64,000 nt of DNA from Gymnogyps californianus (lineage: Eukaryota; Chordata; Aves; Accipitriformes; Cathartidae), in the NCBI RefSeq assembly GCF_018139145.2, contig NC_059473.1, positions 66,632,707-66,696,706 on the forward strand, read 5' to 3'. The notes under the pieces are model-generated. The model made no database searches. It saw only the letters and a list, made by a program, of their open reading frames with translations, and had not been told where the DNA came from. The position numbers and the translations under genes were made by a program. Of the stretch, positions 23,225-36,279 are shown piece after piece; position 1 is the stretch's first letter, and each line of letters opens with the position of its first letter.

Positions 23225-26200
23225 CAGAAATATTGAGGCAAGCAAAGGTTGTGTCTGCAAATATAAATAGCACTTTGTTAATCTGTAGATATTTCTTGAT
23301 AATCAAAATATTCATGACTTTTAAAAAGCTACTATATCTTAATCCAGTTATGACACAGTACCAGTTTTGAGATTCACATGCATCTTAAAAAAAATTTCCA
23401 AAAGTCTTTTATCACTGTAAATATAGGTAATAAATCTTCCACCAGTGATACAGGCAGTAGCAGAAAGCTAGTGCTCTTAGTGGTAATATATCAGGATTAA
23501 AGACAAAAATATTCAGAAGTCTTAATAGAAGATATATCTCCAGACTGGTCTGCAGCAAAGTCAATAATATTACCTTGTATGTGTTTTAGATAATTTTAGC
23601 AGTTTAGCTAGTAGTTCTTTTAAAAACTTCTATGACACACAATGACTATGAATACAGATCATTCTACATATCCTCTTTATGAGATCCTTCCTTATAGATT
23701 TCACTATATATTAATACATATTTATTCCATCATTTAAAGAAGCTTTTATTAAGCCTATTCAGATCACCTGAGTCTCAACTACAGAATCATTTTTGCCTTT
23801 CCTAATAAAGCTGATCCTCTTTTATGCATATCTAGATCTTTTTTCTCCCCTTCTTGGTTCCTCATGGACTACAAATCAAGTAGCTCAGTTTAGTTTACCA
23901 GATAAGAAATCTTCATAAATTTCAAGTTAATCAATTCAAAGCTTCATCATTTTATCAGGCAATTTTTTCATTTTAGACTTACTTTCATACCTGGCTGTCT
24001 ATTACATGAGAAACATTAACCAGCATGGGTTTAAAAAGAGAAAGCCATGTTTGATAGTTTTTTATGAGTAAGAGTAACAAATGAAACAACACAGTTCAGG
24101 ATAATTGTATTTTATTTTACAAGGCATCTTATAATCAGATTCAAAAATAGTTTCTGAGCCTAATTAATGAATATTAGAATTAATACTAGATAATATTATA
24201 GAGTAAAATTAAGATACTATAAGCCAGGTATGAAAAAATTATGTTCTCTTTGGTGGTCTTACTAGGCTCAGAGATAAAGAAAGGCTGACAGTCTGTTGCA
24301 GAGGAAAAGGCTCCGTGTCAAAGCTGGGGATGGTTTAACAAGCAGACAAAGCTAAAGTTGGACTGGGTGAATACTGTGAGAGGCTGAAAAGCAGAGGCAA
24401 AGCAAACCGGTGACTGCTTGCAATTTACAGCCAGTAATTTTCACCAGATCTCTTAAAATATTTATGTTTTTTTAAAAAATCTTAGCAGTGCACCCATGAA
24501 AAAAAATTATTAGCTCTATCATGGTATGAGAAACAAACAGACAGACGCTATATTTGGACACCATCATAGATTTCCAGCACTGCAAGCAGGTGTCACATAA
24601 GCATATCTACAAACAGAAATCGGTCCAACCCACCAATTATGAACTTGACTATGAAATTAATAGGGAATTCGAGATAGGTGGCCAAGTGGAAGGACTAACT
24701 CAGAAAAAAAAAATTATCCAGTGTTCATTATTATCTGTTCAGCAGCAATTCAGATGACAGACAGAAAGAGTAGCAACCTGAACTCCCTCCGTGGACCATC
24801 ATTATTAAAGGACAGAGTGCTTCCTCTCTCTCTGTGAGAAACCTTTTCTTTACAAAGAAAAGACCTGAAAAAAGGCCTAGAGTACTAAGTATACAGCATT
24901 TTCTGAATTTCTGAAAGAGAAATTCATAGCATTATTCCAAAAACCTCAGAAATTTCACTTGTAGTGTCAGGTTTCATGTTTCTAATCTCTCTGGAAGTTC
25001 TCACCCTTTACAATTCACTTCCATTTTTATGCTATCATCTGAGCAATTTCAATAGTTCAATGCCAATTAATTTCTTGAATGCTTCATGAAAAGCCATTTT
25101 TTTTAATATAACAACTCAAAAATCCCCCAAAGAAAGTTATTTGACATTGATAGCCTTTAAAAATTAAAACAAAACTTTCTCATATGCCTATGTGTTTAAG
25201 GGTTTCTGCCAAAACAAAAGATCATTTTTCTGTAAAACAATGTTTTGAATCTCTAGACAGAAATAAACAGGACTTACCCATTATAAAAGCTGCTGTATTT
25301 TGTCATGACTCAATTAAATGTAATTAGTTTTCTCTATGAAATAAATTAAGAGAATTATGGTGTATCTTTACTGAAATGAATAATCATTTAGCTATAATCT
25401 AGTTTGTTCTATTATTCTTTTCCAGATACCAGACCTTTGGGGGGGACAAGGAGTTTCTATATTCGTGTGGTATTTTACAGGCACACATCAACCCACTCTG
25501 TCCATTCTCAGGGCTGCCAAGGAACTGCACAGGCATGGTAGGTTAGTGCTAAATCCACAGCCTGCCTCTTGGCAGGATTTGTTATTTTGAGTACTGTACT
25601 GTGCTGTGCTTATCACAGCTACCTGGATTGCACCAAAGGGCGAACGACGTAAGCTCACATCTGCTTGCTAAATATTTTAAACATACCTCTAGCAAGAGCT
25701 CCTCTCTAACTCTGAAAAGTAGAGCAAATAAAAATGTTCTTAAAAATTACATCTTGGGGTGTCTTTCTACAGAAAGCTCTCATTTGCAAATTTTGCAAAA
25801 ATTGCAGGAAAATCACATCTCAATTTCATTATTAAATGGTCTCCAGTAACTTGAAGGACAGACAGAAATTGAGACCTCTTAAAGTGAAAGTGAGAGAGAA
25901 AGCGAGATCTCTCAAGCCACACGGCTGGCTTCCTCACAGCATTTCAGGGGAACGTGTTGTTCCTCTGTTCACTTTACCTGCATCAGAACTTGGGCGCAGG
26001 GGAGAGAAGGTCTGGCTGCAACAAGATACAAACATATTTTATACATAGAAAGAGTCTCTTTCCTATTTCTTGAGTTCACATCAGTATTATTAAATCTTCT
26101 TTCATGGAAAAAATCACAACCAGGTTTGTGAATAACAATTTGTAATAAGCCACAGTGTTGGTAAGGCTTATAAGCTATTTAACAGCTGAATTTTGATCTC

Positions 26201-27346
26201 TTCTACATCTAATAAAATCAATGGTATTAACAGACATATTGGTATGAGATGATTTCACTTCATGCTGACAGCTTTTCAGAAGCCAATTACAATGAAATGC
26301 ATATTAAGATGGAAACCTTTTTTTAGAAAATATTATGTTTAGAATAAAGTGACATTGTAGATACATTTGATTTATTCTGCTAATCTGTTTAGTTTCACCA
26401 CATAACAGCCATAATGAGTGCCAGTGACAAATGCTGCTTCTCTTATTTAACTTAGTACAGCGATTACATTTAGTTTTACTCTGAAGTCTGAATTCAAACT
26501 TCTGAACAAGCAAAGACTTAGAAGACTTTGACTCAGAGGTAAATAAAGATTATGCTAAGAGCTCAGACAGCATCTCTTTGGTGGCACTGTGAATGACACA
26601 GGCTGGCTCTAAAACGAATCAAATAATGGTAAAATGGATGTGGAATAGAGAACAAAAAGAAAGGGACAGGCCTGTAACTCATTTTATAAAACACAACCAT
26701 CTTCCTGATACAAAAGCACCACAGCTGCCAAGCTCCTTTTGAAGAACAAATGTTGAGTGACTCTCTAACCTCGTAGCTGCTCTGTTCGTTTCATCTTCAG
26801 CGAGAACATCAGGTCCAAAGGCCTGGACAGCTTAAGGTTCTAGCCTTGAAAGAAGCAGTGGCCCAGATTTACCTCTACATTTAGCTTCACTTTGCATTGT
26901 GCTGTTGTTACAGAGCAGCCCTGACACCAGCCCCGTCAGCTAAAGATCACCCAAGAAAAGCCTGCCTTGGTACAGATCCTGTAAAGGAGCTCCTGCTTGC
27001 TCTTGCTCTTGCTCTCTCTCTGCATTGTTCGCACAGAGAATGACTCAGGCTCCTGACACTTCAGTTCTAACCTCTTCAACGGCCATTAGCAAGATGTACT
27101 TCACCTTTCATCCAGGCTGTAGGCTAAAGCCAGTTCTCTGCATCTGGCATGCTTTCTAGGAGATGCCTTAAAAAAACCCAGCAGCAAATGGAGTAACAGG
27201 CTGTTATGTGCCCCCTTAGTATGAAGAAAGGATGGAACCCTCAGTAGATACTACTGGTAGTTATCTCAGGTGACTGTAGCCTCAGTAGGGCCTGCAAAGA
27301 GCCATGTAGCAAGGACAGAGAAATGGAGACAAAGGGAAAGACCTGG
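23225..27346 (-). other. TMEM200A: Presumed intron of TMEM200A upstream of the coding exon
   Basis: AT-rich sequence directly 5' of the acceptor at 23203-23202 (minus strand). No second exon, CpG island or repeat was recognised up to the LTR at 27352. Intron status is inferred from the acceptor. Confidence 0.5.
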
Positions 27347-27351
27347 ATAAC

Positions 27352-28542
27352 TGGTGGGTTGACCCTGGCTGGACACCAGGTGCCCACCAAAGCCGCTCTA
27401 TCACTCCCCCTCCTCAACTGGACAGGGGAGAGAAAATACAGCAAAAGCCTCGTGGGTCAGGATAAGGACAGGGAGGGATCACTCAGCAACCACCGTCATG
27501 GGCAAAACACACTTGACTTAGAGAAATTAGTTTATTACCATTCAAATCAGAGTAGGATAATGAGAAATAAAACCAAACCTTAAGAACACCTTCCCCACAC
27601 CCTTCCCTTCTTCCCGGGCTTAACTTTACTCCCCATTTTCTCTACCTCCTCCCCCCGAGCAGCACAGGGGGACAAGGAATGGGGGTTGCGGTCAGTTCAT
27701 CACACGTTGTTTCTGCCGCTCCTTCCTCTGCAGGGGGAGGACTCCTCACACTCTTCCCCAGCTCCAGCGTGGGGTCCCTCCCACGGGAGACAGTCCTCCA
27801 CAAACTTCTCCAACCTGAGTCCTTCCCACGGGCTACAGTTCTTCACGAACTGCTCCACTGTGGGTCCCTTCCACAGGGTGCAGTCCTTCAGGAACAGACT
27901 GCTCCAGCGTGGGTCCCTTCCATGGGGTCACAAGTCCTGCCAGCAAACCTGCTCCAGCGTGGGCTCCTCTCTCCACAGGGCCACAGGTCCTGCCAGGAGC
28001 CTGCTCCAGCGTGGGCTCCTCTCTCCACAGGGCCACAGGTCCTGCCAGGAGCCTGCTCCAGCGTGGGCTTCCCACGGGGTCACAGCCTCCTTCGGGCATC
28101 CACCTGCTCTGGCGTGGGGTCCTCCACGGGCTGCAGGTAGATATCTGCTCCACCATTAACCTCCATGGGCTGCAGGGGGACAGCCTGCCTCACCATGGTC
28201 TTCACCATGGGCTGCAGGAGAAACTCTGCTCTGGTGCCTGGAGCACCTCCTCCCCCTCCTGCTTCACTGACCTGGGTGTCTGCAGAGTTGTTTCTCTCAC
28301 ATCTTCTTACTGCTCTCTTCCAGCTGCTGTTGCACAGCAGTTTTTTCCCCCGTTCTTAAATACGTTATCCCAGAGGCGCTACCACCGTCGCTGATGGGCT
28401 CGGCCTTGGCCAGCGGTGGGTCCGCTTTGGAGCCGGCTGGCATTGGCTCTGTTGGACATAGGGGAAGTTTCTAGCAGCTTCTCACAGAAGCCACCCCTGT
28501 AGCCCCCCTGCTACCAAAACCGTGCCACACAAACCCAATACA
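27352..28542 (-). mobile_element. Solo LTR, long family (copy B), with extra 52-bp unit
   Basis: The element is 1191 bp and collinear with copy A (6461-7616). The plus-strand start reads TGGTGGGTTGACC, two bases shorter than the TGTGGTGGG of copy A. The flanks are ATAAC (27347-27351) and GTAAC (28543-28547), a 5-bp target duplication with one mismatch. Orientation is minus: TATTTAAG-type TATA at 28362-28355 and AATAAA at 27536-27531. It carries an extra tandem 52-bp unit at 27951-28054 that copy A lacks. The open frames inside it (27679-28394) are repeat-derived. Confidence 0.92.
27951..28060 (-). repeat. 52-bp tandem duplication inside the long LTR
   Basis: The unit starting GCTCCAGCGTGGGCTCC occurs at 27951 and 28003, and the start of a third unit is at 28055, exactly 52 bases apart each time. 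The two full copies are almost identical, so the expansion is recent compared with the divergence between LTR copies. Copy A has one unit at the equivalent place (about 7074-7125). Confidence 0.9.
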
Positions 28543-28547
28543 GTAAC

Positions 28548-31500
28548 ACCTGCAAAAGTATGGGTGGGTAAGGAGCCACAAGAGGGGCTGCAGCCCATCT
28601 AAGAAGAGAATACTGGAGCCAGAGGAATAAATTCATGCAGGGAAGGTTTGCAGACATGATGCAAAATGGGTAATGATAAAAGCAGCGTCACCCTGGGATG
28701 TGGAGTGACATCTGCTTTTTCCTTACATTACACTGGCTACCCAAGCCAAGGCTGCTGGAGAGGCTGGAAGGGATTCTCCTTTATCACCTTTCCATATGGG
28801 GAATGGTTGCTCAGATGCTCAAGGAAAGGCTGTCATAAAGGAAACTTAAGAAAGAGGGTAAAAACAGCTTTCACAAAACAGTTTGTTGTGAGTAACCACT
28901 CCACTTGCATTCGCCAAGCAAAGAATGAAGTATTTTCCTAACCAAGTTAGGAGGTCAAACAAATCAACAAAGAAACAGTAGGTTCACTCTGTGATACAAA
29001 GGTAAGGCATAGTAAATTATCATAGACAAACTGTAATTTAGCACAGGTGGGCGAGGATCCCTCTTTTCTACCAGTACATCAGGCTATCACTGACAATCAG
29101 ACAGAAATATGGTGCATTTATGCCGCCGGCATTACCCGTATCTGACTTTGCCAGCCTAGAGAAAGGATGGGAGGCGGGAGGCAGGTGACCTGGGGACTCG
29201 TTAGAGCAGCTGCAGAGCACAGAGCAACCTGAACAGCCTGGACACCTCCACAGGGAGGTATGGCAGATGAGTGACTCAGAGTCCTTTTGAAGCTAGGAAC
29301 TGTCTACACAAGTAATACCCAGTTATCCTTTGGAAGCTAAGCAAATGACAAAATGGGTGGGATAGGATTTCATGGGATTTGAGCCCAGTTGACTCACTGA
29401 TTGATTATCCCAGATATAAGAGATGTGTCAACTGCAAGAACCTATTACAGACTGCACATTTCTGTTTTACCAGCAACTGAGGCAAGAACTGCTATTTAGA
29501 CAATGGCTCTAATGCTAGGCAGCCTAGGAAAATCTGAAAGATGTGTGTGCAAGAGCACAGATTCAATGGAAGGAACTGACTTCATAGCATGTTCCAGTGG
29601 CTCCAACTAACTTCTCCCGGTTCCACAAACTATAAACTACTTATTTCTCTCTTTTACCTAAGAGGCCGCCACCTTAATACCCCTCTTTCCTCCCTAATGA
29701 CTAGCATCACCTTAACTGTATTGCTGTCAACTAACTTTTTTTAGAGATGGTCTAACTATTAAAAATCTAATTAACCTCTCAGCAATTGTTCTCAACTTGT
29801 AGCAAGCTTTAAAGCTCGGGGCTTCTATTTCAGGTGCTGAAAGCTTATCTAATTTTTTCAACTATTCTGGTACTATAAAAGTTATTACTTCTATCTACAA
29901 TTTAGTCTTTTGAATACATACACAGTCATTTGAATTATACTGAGATCTTACACTTAATTTTAAATGTATACTAGCAGCAAAGATGGGAAGCAAACTTAAG
30001 AATACTAGAATTGTATTTCTTTATTTGTTTTATTCCAGATACATTTCAGCGTCCCTTACCACTTACAGTCTTTGTTGTTTGCATATTTTTTTCTCATTTA
30101 CTGTTTGAAAAATGATTGAAACTTAATTATGTGAAATTATCAGAACTGTACATGCTATTTCCCTGTAATTTAACTTTATGTAAAACCTTCTGAAAAGTAC
30201 CACTCTTGTGTTTCAGCAAAGAATTAAACGTCACTACAGTAAGAAGTAGTATGTGACAGAACCTGATTTATATTACCATAGCATTTCCTATCTTACTATT
30301 TCAGCTGATTAGGAAATTTATTTCCCATTAGTACTTGATTTGTTATCATTTAAGTGATTCAATTTCAAATTTTAACAAGAGGACAAATTTTAACATCAAG
30401 GAAAGTTTCTTTTGCCTTTGATAAACCTAGAGTCCTAGAAATGAAGGAGGTATGTCAGACTGTTTACTCATAAAATATTTCTCATAATCAAGAATGCAAA
30501 TGATAAAGTAAAAAGACAACTGATAACATAACTGAGTAAACAAATCAACATTAAGCTGTATTTAACACATCTATACTTTTCTCCTGATATACAATATATA
30601 CATATCAATATGTTGTCTATGCATAGAGGTTGTCATCTGGTACAATCTGTTCTATTCCAAAGGCAAAAATATGCAACTTTATAGGCCCAAAGGGATTAAT
30701 CATTCTGGTAGAGATAATACAGCAATAGCCAAACAGAGGGTAGTTCCACAAGAAGCAGAAAAAATAATCTCAAATTACATTTTTATTTAGCAGTTTAACA
30801 AGCAGCCCCCTCCAAGTGCCTAGCACACCAATGGGACTACCTTATGATGCATCTTCCTCCTCATATTCATTCCTCAAAAAATGACCTGGTTGAACAGATT
30901 AAAAAAGAAAAGCAAGCAAAAGACATCTTTGTAGTCATGATTATGGGGTATTTTAAGTGTACTTTAATTGACAATAGGTGAGAAGAAAGCACGTGCAATA
31001 TGGTATTAAAAATCTTCATAACCTCAGCTGGGATTTTAAAGTCATGCTGCAAAAGCCAAGGATAGGAAATTGCATGCCTATTTAAAACATTAAAGCTTTG
31101 AAATTTCCAGCTGAAACAAACCCTTTGGGTTCAAATGCCCTTTAATGATGCCTCTTTTAGGCTGTAAAGGGATAAGCTTCGGGACTAATCATGTCCTTTT
31201 AACCTCCTGGTTGCCAGTCAGATTATGGAAGCAGGCCAAATTGTGCAAGCAGTTTCATAGCATAAAAAGGAAAAGGCAAGCTGCACGTGGGTCGGGCAAC
31301 GCAAGAGCACCAGGGTGTCCGAGTGGCAGCAGTAGGCAGAAGGTCCATTGCAGAGATTAAAAGCTGAGGTTCCCTGGATATTGGTAGACCATGCAGCTGT
31401 ATCAAATGGTCTGTATTTGCTTTACAATAGTACCATGTTAAATAGTAAAATCTTTGCACTTGTAAGTGGAAAATAAAAGCTTGGTATTAAGGACATGTCA

Positions 31501-32725
31501 AAATCTGTTGGGAAATTTGAAGTCTGACAGTGATCCATTTATTTAAAAAACCCAGATCTGGCAGTGGTTTTCAAATCTGCACTGTACTGGTCCAAGCAAG
31601 ACCACAGGGGTCCAGCAGTTACCTCTGCAGAATCTGTGGAAGATAACTAGGCATGGCACATCAGAACTTTCTTAAAAAAACTAAAATTTTTACTGCTTTA
31701 AGGAATCCAGGAGGTCCACAAATTGTGAAGGACAGAAAACCACTGATGTGGAGTGGATCTAGAGGATGGACTGAACACACATTGGGAACAAAAGAGAAGC
31801 AGCTCATTGTTCTACTATAAAAAGTTGGATACTGAAACAAACTAAGAAGGGAAAATGAATTTTTAAAAAACCCAGGCTTTAATGAGAGTTATGAGATCTC
31901 ATTTTTATACATATTTCTATAACTATACTGTGTCACATTGGTTTGAAACATATGCAAAGAGGTACCTTTACATTGTACAAAGGGGCATAGTTCCCTCTTA
32001 TCAAAGTGCCTTTGATGCAACTTTCAGGTGTGGCAAGTAGTTGAAGGAGCCACACTGAATCCACACTGAATATATCAAATCTCCGTTTGGACTCACATTC
32101 ATCCTATTTCATTAGCAAGCCTGGGCCATGGCATTCCCTATCCTGACCTTTATGACTGTCCACCGCCTTATGTTAAAGCAGGACTCTCACAGCTACGAAA
32201 GTCCAAGTATGACTGTGAGTAACCCGACTTCCTAATCTAGCCTTCCTCAAGCTGTTACACTAAGTGTCTGCATAATGACTCAGTGGAAAGGTTATAAAAT
32301 TACCCAAATTCACAAAATTACAATAAAAAATCTTTAACCCTCTACTGTTATTCGGAGGGGGAAAAAAATAAAATCCCAACCAAAAAAAACCCCCCAAAAC
32401 CCAGTGAACTAGTCTTATAAAATTATACTTCATTACTACTAAGTGAACCTCTCAACTTGGGCAAGGAATAGAACTTAGTTACAAAGATACAGCTGATCAA
32501 TACCCAAACTTTCACAGCTAATCAGTTTGCATCCACAGTAATGCAAGCCTCTCCTTCCTTTAGAAAGCACATGGAAGTGAGCTTGAAGAGCGTCATTTTA
32601 TTTTTCAAACGAAATTTTGGGACACACTGTCCAAGACAGCTGACTCAGCAGGTCAGAGCCCTGGTTCATATACACAATGTGGACACAGCATTATATGATC
32701 ATTGGATAATCCAAACTAAGTGGGA
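28548..32725. other. Non-coding, no feature recognised
   Basis: Lies between LTR copy B and a CR1 fragment. It is mostly AT-rich, with a slightly GC-rich patch at about 29100-29260 (GCCGCCGG at 29122). No open frame is persuasive. Confidence 0.5.
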
Positions 32726-33170
32726 GCTCAGGAGGTGTCCAGCCCAACCTCCTGCTCACAGCAGGGCCAGCTGCATGGTCAGACCAGGCTGCTCAGGGCT
32801 GTGTCCAGTCTGGTCGGGAAACACCCCCAGGACGGAGCCGGCACAGCCTGCCTGGGCAGCCTGCGCCACTGCCTCACTGCCCCATGGGCAGAAAGTTCCT
32901 CCCTATATCCAGTCTGAACCTCTCTTGTTGCAACTTATGTCTGTTGTCTCACGCCCTAACGCCATGTGGCACTTGTGAAGAGCCTGGCTCTGTCTTCTTG
33001 ATCATCCCACTGCAGGTACTGGCGGGCTGTTGTTAGGTCCTCCCAGAGTCACCTCTTCTCCAGGGCTGAACCAGCCCCACTTGCTCAGTCTGTTTGCAGG
33101 GCAAGAGCTTCAGCCCCCGACCTCCCTGGGGGCCCCACGCTGAACTTGCTCCAGTCTGCGAATGTCTTTC
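32726..33170 (-). mobile_element. CR1 LINE fragment, 5'-truncated
   Basis: Read on the minus strand this is a CR1 3' portion. The plus-strand text carries the typical reverse landmarks in order: CCAGCCCAACCTCCTGCTC, the GGCTGCTCAGGGCTGTGTCC block, AAGTTCCTCCCTATATCC, and CACCTCTTCTCCAGGGCTGA near 33050. The terminal octamer repeat at the 3' tip is lost or too diverged to see. Open frames at 32541-32978 are by-products of this element. Confidence 0.88.
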
Positions 33171-34988
33171 TTCACATTTTATTAATGTGAAATTCCTTTT
33201 TTGAAATCACCTGGGATTTTATTTGGCTCTAAATTAACTTGAAATAATCAACTAATAACTATGGAATTTGAACTATAAATTGCAAACTCAGAAATACTGA
33301 TAAATATAATTGTAAGCTAAGTGAAGATGCTTGTTACCCAGATTTGGGGAATGCTGTGACTGCAGTCTTAAATCACACCACACAAAAATTCCTTTTGAAT
33401 GCCTTCATCACTTACAGTATCTGCCATATACATTAATTATTTCAACTATTATGCCAAGGTCAAAAGTAAGGTGAACACCCAGCAATACTACACAAAGATG
33501 AATGCCTGAGCTGCTTATCCTCTTTGCTATTATTTCTTCTTCAGCCTGATCCTTTCAGTGGGTCATATATTGTAATTCTGTGCAAAATCAGCAACATTCA
33601 ATATTGTCAGCATTACACAGAGCTCGTTAGCCACTCACAAAAGCACAGAGCGCACATCAAAGAGAAAGAAGGAACCTGAGTTTCTGTATTTTGCTTTCAA
33701 GACACTGCTCTATGACTTGGCCTAGATTTGGTCTACAAGCTTTTGCCTGGCCCAGTTGCACTCACTTTTAAATTCGTTCCATCCTTAACTACATCTACTG
33801 GCACACTGCGGTAAATCAGGTGTGAGTCTACAGAAGTTCATGAATTTTACCAACATAAAACTCACGTAACATGAGGTTGGCACCAGGTCTCTTATGTCTA
33901 GAGTCATCATAGAGTCTTCCCAGTCATCATACACTGAACCAAACATGTTCTCAGGCCACAAAACACCTGTCTCATGCAGTGCAAATCCACCTGCCCCACC
34001 ATCATCACGTGCAATGTCCCGCATTCCCAGCTGTCCTGCTCTCTGTAGCTGTACCAGCTTAGCTCAGGCCCTAGATGACAGACTAAAGAAACGCAAGCTC
34101 TCAGGCACTGGATGTATTTGTTTGTGGAATGCCTACTGTAATCTCTGTATTCACTGTATTAAATTACCAACACATTGAGAGCTGTAACTTGTTTTCAGAA
34201 GTGTGCATGGATAACTTCTTTACCTATGCACAGAAATTTTCACTTCCTATGCACAGATACATCATGTCCTGTTCCAAAATATATTACAGAACTACAACAA
34301 AAAACAAGAGGGAGCTAAAAAAAGACTGGGGAAACAAAAATGGGAAGAAGCTTTATAAGATTTGAAGAAAAGGTGTTTAAAAGGTGATTGACTAATAAAG
34401 TTTTTTCATTTTCTTCCCAGAAGAAAAAAATAGAATATACACACAGGAAAATAAAAGCTGGATATACTAGGCTTTACTTTTGCTTTTATTTGCTTGCATT
34501 CTCCAGTTTGTCTGAGTTTTTCTGCTCAAAAACAGCTAGGGTTTTTTTAGCCTAAATTGAGTAAGGTGATAACTGTCCTTTATGACTAAAGCGACAAAAT
34601 CTGTTTCTAAGCTATTTTAGGACTTCAGTTTGCGTAAATCCATTTCCTAGTGAAAATCAGTACTACAAATGAAAGCAGATATTGGCTATTTAGCTAAATA
34701 TTCATAATTATTTTAGACACATTTGTCCATTCACATTATTAGTATTCATATGCAGTAATTAGAAAAGATCTTGGGTTATCTATGTTTACAGGTGAAATAA
34801 GCAGACTATTTTAAATCTTTCATGCTATGCAATCTATCTGCTTTCAGTATAAACAGAAAGTAAAGCTTTTTATTGAAAATAATCACTTTATGAGCACAAT
34901 CTAATTTAGAATGTGTAAAAGAAGCATGTGGATCTTTATGTGTTTATTTCAGTTTGCTTTTTTCCAGTTTTTATCTTTTAGATATTAC
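33171..34988. other. Non-coding, no feature recognised
   Basis: AT-rich. Overlapping frames on both strands at 33785-34178 (79 and 94 codons) show no domain. Confidence 0.5.
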
Positions 34989-35075
34989 AAAGAATAAAAC
35001 ACTTAATAAAACAAAGTGTTTTGTTTAAACAAAACAAAAAAACACTTAAATAAAACAAAGAATAAAACACACAAG
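34989..35075 (+). repeat. AT-rich low-complexity tract with duplicated AAAACACTTA units and a palindrome
   Basis: Related units (ACAAAGAATAAAACAC and AAACACTTAAATAAAACAAAG) recur across about 85 bp. A perfect 20-bp palindrome TGTTTTGTTTAAACAAAACA lies at 35017-35036. It looks like local slippage. Confidence 0.8.
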
Positions 35076-35687
35076 CACTAGGATTGCTAGTTCTTCAGTT
35101 CCTATGCACAAAATTTCGAATAAAACAGTGGCAGGCACTTGCTGTGGAGGTATATAAGCACAAACAGTGCTGGAGTGCTTTGGCTACCGTTTACACTCAC
35201 ATCATCTAGCTTAACTAGCAATCTGTTACTTGATTTAGTCAGAGGCGAAATCTCCAGCCTAGACATACACTTAATGTAGGCAGTGACCAGCTGTCATGAG
35301 ACCAAACAAATGTCCTTATCTGCTCTACATGCTCAGTTAATCATGTTAATTAGCACGTTCTAACAACTGTAATTTCCCACTGTATACAAGTCCAATGATT
35401 GTAAGATCAAGTAATATCAGAAACAAAATGAAGTAGGTATTTCAAAGAAGGCTTAAGTAATATACATATTAGATACAAAATCAAATCTATTTGCTCCACA
35501 ACTAAGATGTCTGAGCAAAGCTTTCCCTCTGACCTAGAAAATACTTCTTGTTCTATAAAACGTACAAACTCAAAGGAGTAGGAGTTAGCATTCTCTGTTT
35601 ACTGTCAGAGACCTAGGACCAGTTTTTCAAACACACTCAAATAATGCAAGAGCCTAACTCTGAAAAGTACTTGGGTATCTACACTGT

Positions 35688-36274
35688 TGGCCTGGTTTCA
35701 GCTGGGACAGAGTTAACTCTCTTCTTAGTAGCTGGTACAGTGCTGGATTTTGGATTTAGTGCGAGAATAATGTTGATAACACGCTGATGTTTTAGCTGTT
35801 GCTAAGTAGCGCTTATCTTAAGCCAAGGACTTTTCAGTTTCCCATGCTCTGCCAGCAAGCAGGTGTGCAAGAAGCTGGGAGGGAGCAGAGCCGGGGCAGC
35901 TGACCCGAACTAGCCAAAGGGATATTCCATACCATGGAACGTCATGCCCAGTATATAAACAGGGGGGAGTTGGCCGGGAGGGGCAGATCGTGGTTCGGGC
36001 ATCGGTCAATGGGTGGTGAGCAATTGCATTGTGCATCACTTGTCTTTTCTTGGGTGTTATTTCTTTTTTGTTGTTGTTGTTGTATTCCTTTTCATTACAA
36101 TTATTATTATTCTTAGTTAGTAGTGTATTTTGTTTTTACTTTAGTTATTAAACTGTTCTTATCGCAACCCACGAGTTTTACTTTTTTTCCTTTCCTCCTC
36201 CTCACCCCACTGGGAAGGGGGAGGGGGAAGCGGCTGCGTGGTGCTGAGTTGCTGGCTGGGGTTAAACCACGACA
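35688..36274 (+). mobile_element. Solo LTR, short family (copy 3), perfect 5-bp TSD
   Basis: The element is 587 bp in plus orientation with a perfect ACTGT duplication at 35683-35687 and 36275-36279. It starts TGGCCTGGTTTCAGC, where the family start is TGTCCTGG, a single change. It ends GGTTAAACCACGACA. TATATAAA is at 35952-35959 and ATTAAA at 36147-36152, with a TTG-rich stretch between them. Both core signals are intact, so it could still act as a promoter or terminator (inference). It is inverted relative to copies 1 and 2. Confidence 0.92.
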
Positions 36275-36279
36275 ACTGT

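Noticed and set aside
23186..23260. N-terminal 25-residue extension of TMEM200A resembling a signal peptide
   Set aside because: It is the translated pyrimidine tract and acceptor of an intron. The mature protein starts at the conserved MIATGG.
33785..34178. Overlapping 79- and 94-codon frames on opposite strands
   Set aside because: No domain, no splice context, and the two frames shadow each other.
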